Below are positions 31,199 to 32,516 of a stretch of 32,516 bases of DNA, piece by piece. The notes beneath the pieces are model-generated. The model was not told the origin of the DNA, ran no database searches, and saw only the letters and a program-made list of their open reading frames with translations. The first letter of the stretch is position 1, and each line of letters opens with the position of its first letter. Origin of the DNA: Bog-473 sp052140165 (GTDB taxonomy: Bacteria > Actinomycetota > Acidimicrobiia > Acidimicrobiales > RAAP-2); NCBI GenBank assembly GCA_052140165.1, contig JBKQUM010000044.1, positions 1-32,516 of the forward strand. Direction: 5' to 3'. The position numbers were made by a program, and so were the translations under genes.

Positions 31199-31204
31199 TA
31201 CAGT
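31199..31204 (+). promoter_or_regulatory. Candidate -10 box (TACAGT) of the YhdH-like gene, leaderless type
   Basis: TACAGT ends 6 nt before the GTG at 31211. It decides the start, since an in-frame ATG at 31133 would overlap the divergent peptidase gene. Confidence 0.5.
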
Positions 31205-31210
31205 GAACCG

Positions 31211-32200
31211 GTGCGCTTCCCGGCCTACCTGCTGTCGCAGGAGGGCGCCGTCATCAGACCGACGGTGGTGGAGCTCGACCGCTCCGACCTGCCGGCCGGA
31301 GACGTGCTCGTCAGGGTCGAGTGGTCGGCCATCAACTTCAAGGACGCCATGGTCACGCGACCGGGCAACCGTGTGGCACGCATCTTCCCGCTCGTCCCCG
31401 GGGTGGAGCTGGCGGGAATCGTCGAGGAGAGCACCAGCCCCGACTTCGTCGTGGGTCAGCACGTCCTCGCGCAGGGCTACGACCTCGGCGTGGCCCAGCA
31501 CGGTGGCTTCGCCGCCTACGCGCGCGTCCCGGCGGACTGGGTCGTGCCGCTGCCCGACACGCTGAGCTGCCGCAACGCCGCCATCATCGGGCTGGCGGGT
31601 TTCACGGCGCTCCTGTCGCTGCGCCGCCTGGTGCAGCACGGCACGAGTCCCGGCAACGGCCCCATCCTCGTCACCGGGGCCTCCGGTGGGGTGGGCAGTG
31701 CGGCGGTCGCGATCCTGTCCCAGGCCGGCTTCGAGGTGGTCGCCTCCTCGGGGAAGACGACCGAGCACGACTACCTGAGGGCCCTGGGGGCGTCGCGGGT
31801 GGTCGGACGTCGCTTCACCCAGGACGACGGGCGCACGCTCGGGCCTCAGCTCTGGGCCGGCGTGGTGGACTGCGTCGGTGGCGCGGCCCTCGCCGAGGCA
31901 CTCCGCACCGTGAGCTACGGCGGCGCCGTGGCAGCGAGCGGGCTCACCGGGGGCAACGACCTGTCCACCACCGTCTACCCGTTCATCGTGCGCGGCGTCG
32001 CGCTCCTGGGAATCGACACCGTGGCCACTCCGATAGAGGAGCGCCGAGCCCTGTGGGCCGACATGCCCGACGCGTTCCCCCTCGGGTTCTGCGAGGAGAT
32101 GGTCAACGAGGAGATCGGCCTGGACGGGCTGACGGCGGCGCTCGACCGCGTGCTCGACGCCGCCGTGCGGGGCCGGATCCTGGTGAGCCCCGGCCGCTGA
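31211..32200 (+). CDS. YhdH/AcuI-type quinone oxidoreductase (probable acryloyl-CoA reductase)
   Basis: A 329-residue member of the zinc-free MDR branch that contains YhdH and AcuI, which reduce acryloyl-CoA to propionyl-CoA with NADPH. It shows VRVEWSAINFKDAMVT (YhdH-type 'S-S-I-N-Y-K-D' region), FPLVPGVELAGIVEES, GYDLGVAQHGGFAAYARVP, the cofactor turn VTGASGGVGSAA, VASSGKTTEHDYLRALGAS, and GIDTVATPIEERRALW near the end. E. coli YhdH is of almost the same length. The role is probably detoxifying reactive acryloyl-CoA or related enones; the exact substrate is not fixed. The start is GTG 31211 (MRFPAYLLSQEG). Confidence 0.93.
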   Translation: MRFPAYLLSQEGAVIRPTVVELDRSDLPAGDVLVRVEWSAINFKDAMVTRPGNRVARIFPLVPGVELAGIVEESTSPDFVVGQHVLAQGYDLGVAQHGGFAAYARVPADWVVPLPDTLSCRNAAIIGLAGFTALLSLRRLVQHGTSPGNGPILVTGASGGVGSAAVAILSQAGFEVVASSGKTTEHDYLRALGASRVVGRRFTQDDGRTLGPQLWAGVVDCVGGAALAEALRTVSYGGAVAASGLTGGNDLSTTVYPFIVRGVALLGIDTVATPIEERRALWADMPDAFPLGFCEEMVNEEIGLDGLTAALDRVLDAAVRGRILVSPGR

Positions 32201-32222
32201 CCCGAAAACTACGTAACTCGGG
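32201..32222. repeat. Inverted repeat abutting the YhdH-like stop
   Basis: CCCGA and TCGGG arms flank a 12-nt AT-richer centre with a small TACGTA palindrome. It begins directly after the stop codon. It may be a terminator or mark the inserted-element end. Confidence 0.35.
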
Positions 32223-32238
32223 CGCGCGAGGTCGGGGT

Positions 32239-32272
32239 GCGGGGCGGAGCCCCGCTCGGGACGAAGTCCCGA
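32239..32272. repeat. Two abutting 17-nt hairpins next to the transposase end
   Basis: GCGGGGC-GGA-GCCCCGC (32239-32255) and TCGGGAC-GAA-GTCCCGA (32256-32272) are perfect 7-bp stems with 3-nt loops, placed head to tail without a gap. They lie between convergent gene ends, 13 nt from the transposase stop. They may be terminators or part of the element's structured non-coding end. Confidence 0.7.
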
Positions 32273-32285
32273 CGCTCAGGTGTGA

Positions 32286-32516
32286 TCAGGCCGCGTCGGC
32301 CGCTTCGATCGTGACGCGGTAGCCGAGAGCTTCGATCTGGTGGGCGAGCCGACGGGCGTGGGCTTCGGGACGGCGCTTTTGGAACCAGTCGGCACCGAGG
32401 TCGTTGTAGGGCACGCCGCCGGCCAGGATGTGGAAGGCAGCGACGAGAATGGAGTGCTCGACGGCCTTTCTGGCCTTGGCATGGCCGATGCGGCCGCGCA
32501 GACGGGTGAACTGGGC
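32286..32516 (-). CDS. IS110-family transposase, C-terminal part (runs off right edge)
   Basis: The last 76 residues of a minus-strand gene: AQFTRLRGRIGHAKARKAVEHSILVAAFHILAGGVPYNDLGADWFQKRRPEAHARRLAHQIEALGYRVTIEAADAA. This matches the C-terminal end of IS110-type transposases, in which AVxHSILV, PYxDLGxDWF and LExLGYxVT recur behind the Ser-containing Transposase_20 domain. The DEDD half lies beyond the edge. IS110 elements insert without terminal repeats and are guided by an RNA coded in a non-coding end. Whether the whole element is intact cannot be judged from here. Confidence 0.85.
   Translation of the reverse strand, partial: AQFTRLRGRIGHAKARKAVEHSILVAAFHILAGGVPYNDLGADWFQKRRPEAHARRLAHQIEALGYRVTIEAADAA

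Overview
This is a high-GC, gene-dense window that looks like a chromosome segment of an actinobacterium (Actinomycetota, perhaps class Acidimicrobiia; the class is an inference). The grounds are: a MerR regulator closely resembling mycobacterial Rv1830 near the glycine cleavage genes; a HelD-like RNA-polymerase motor; a DtxR/IdeR-type iron box; many GTGA/ATGA gene overlaps; and several genes whose start codon sits 6-9 nt behind a TANNNT box with no Shine-Dalgarno, the layout of leaderless transcripts.

Layout. 1-388: 5' part of an unrecognised gene running off the left edge. 553-2139: membrane-anchored HtrA-type serine protease. 2140-4531 (minus): a four-gene cassette of 2OG-Fe(II) oxygenase, formaldehyde-activating enzyme homologue (Fae), inorganic pyrophosphatase and a SnoaL/NTF2-like protein. 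4653-10737 (minus): a five-gene MacAB-like export operon with two different adaptor proteins, an ATPase, a permease and a secreted DUF5666-like protein. 10738-12363: a gene-poor stretch holding a frameshifted and internally deleted beta-hydroxyacid dehydrogenase pseudogene, a near-consensus XerC/XerD dif site (11888-11915), and a predicted ~120-nt structured transcript ending in a strong intrinsic terminator. 12379-14406: HelD-like helicase. 14437-15186: SDR oxidoreductase. 15249-16232: a fluoride riboswitch and two tandem CrcB/FluC fluoride channels. 16242-21410 (minus): a Rv1830-like MerR regulator, a small PD-(D/E)XK-like protein, gcvT, a tandem glycine riboswitch and gcvP. 21484-25228 (minus): ferric-iron ABC importer behind an iron box. 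25322-27003: divergent thiG and thiD. 27016-31143: a small membrane protein, a GT87-like membrane glycosyltransferase and an S9 peptidase. 31211-32200: YhdH/AcuI-like reductase. 32286-32516: 3' end of an IS110-family transposase running off the right edge.

How the parts work together. Three metabolite-sensing controls can be read directly: fluoride (riboswitch to FluC pair), glycine (tandem aptamer ahead of gcvP) and iron (IdeR-like box ahead of the importer). The dif site suggests the window lies at the replication terminus. The less usual parts are the oxygenase-Fae cassette, which may pair an oxidation with formaldehyde capture, the double-adaptor export operon with matching low-complexity linkers, and the structured RNA in front of the HelD gene.
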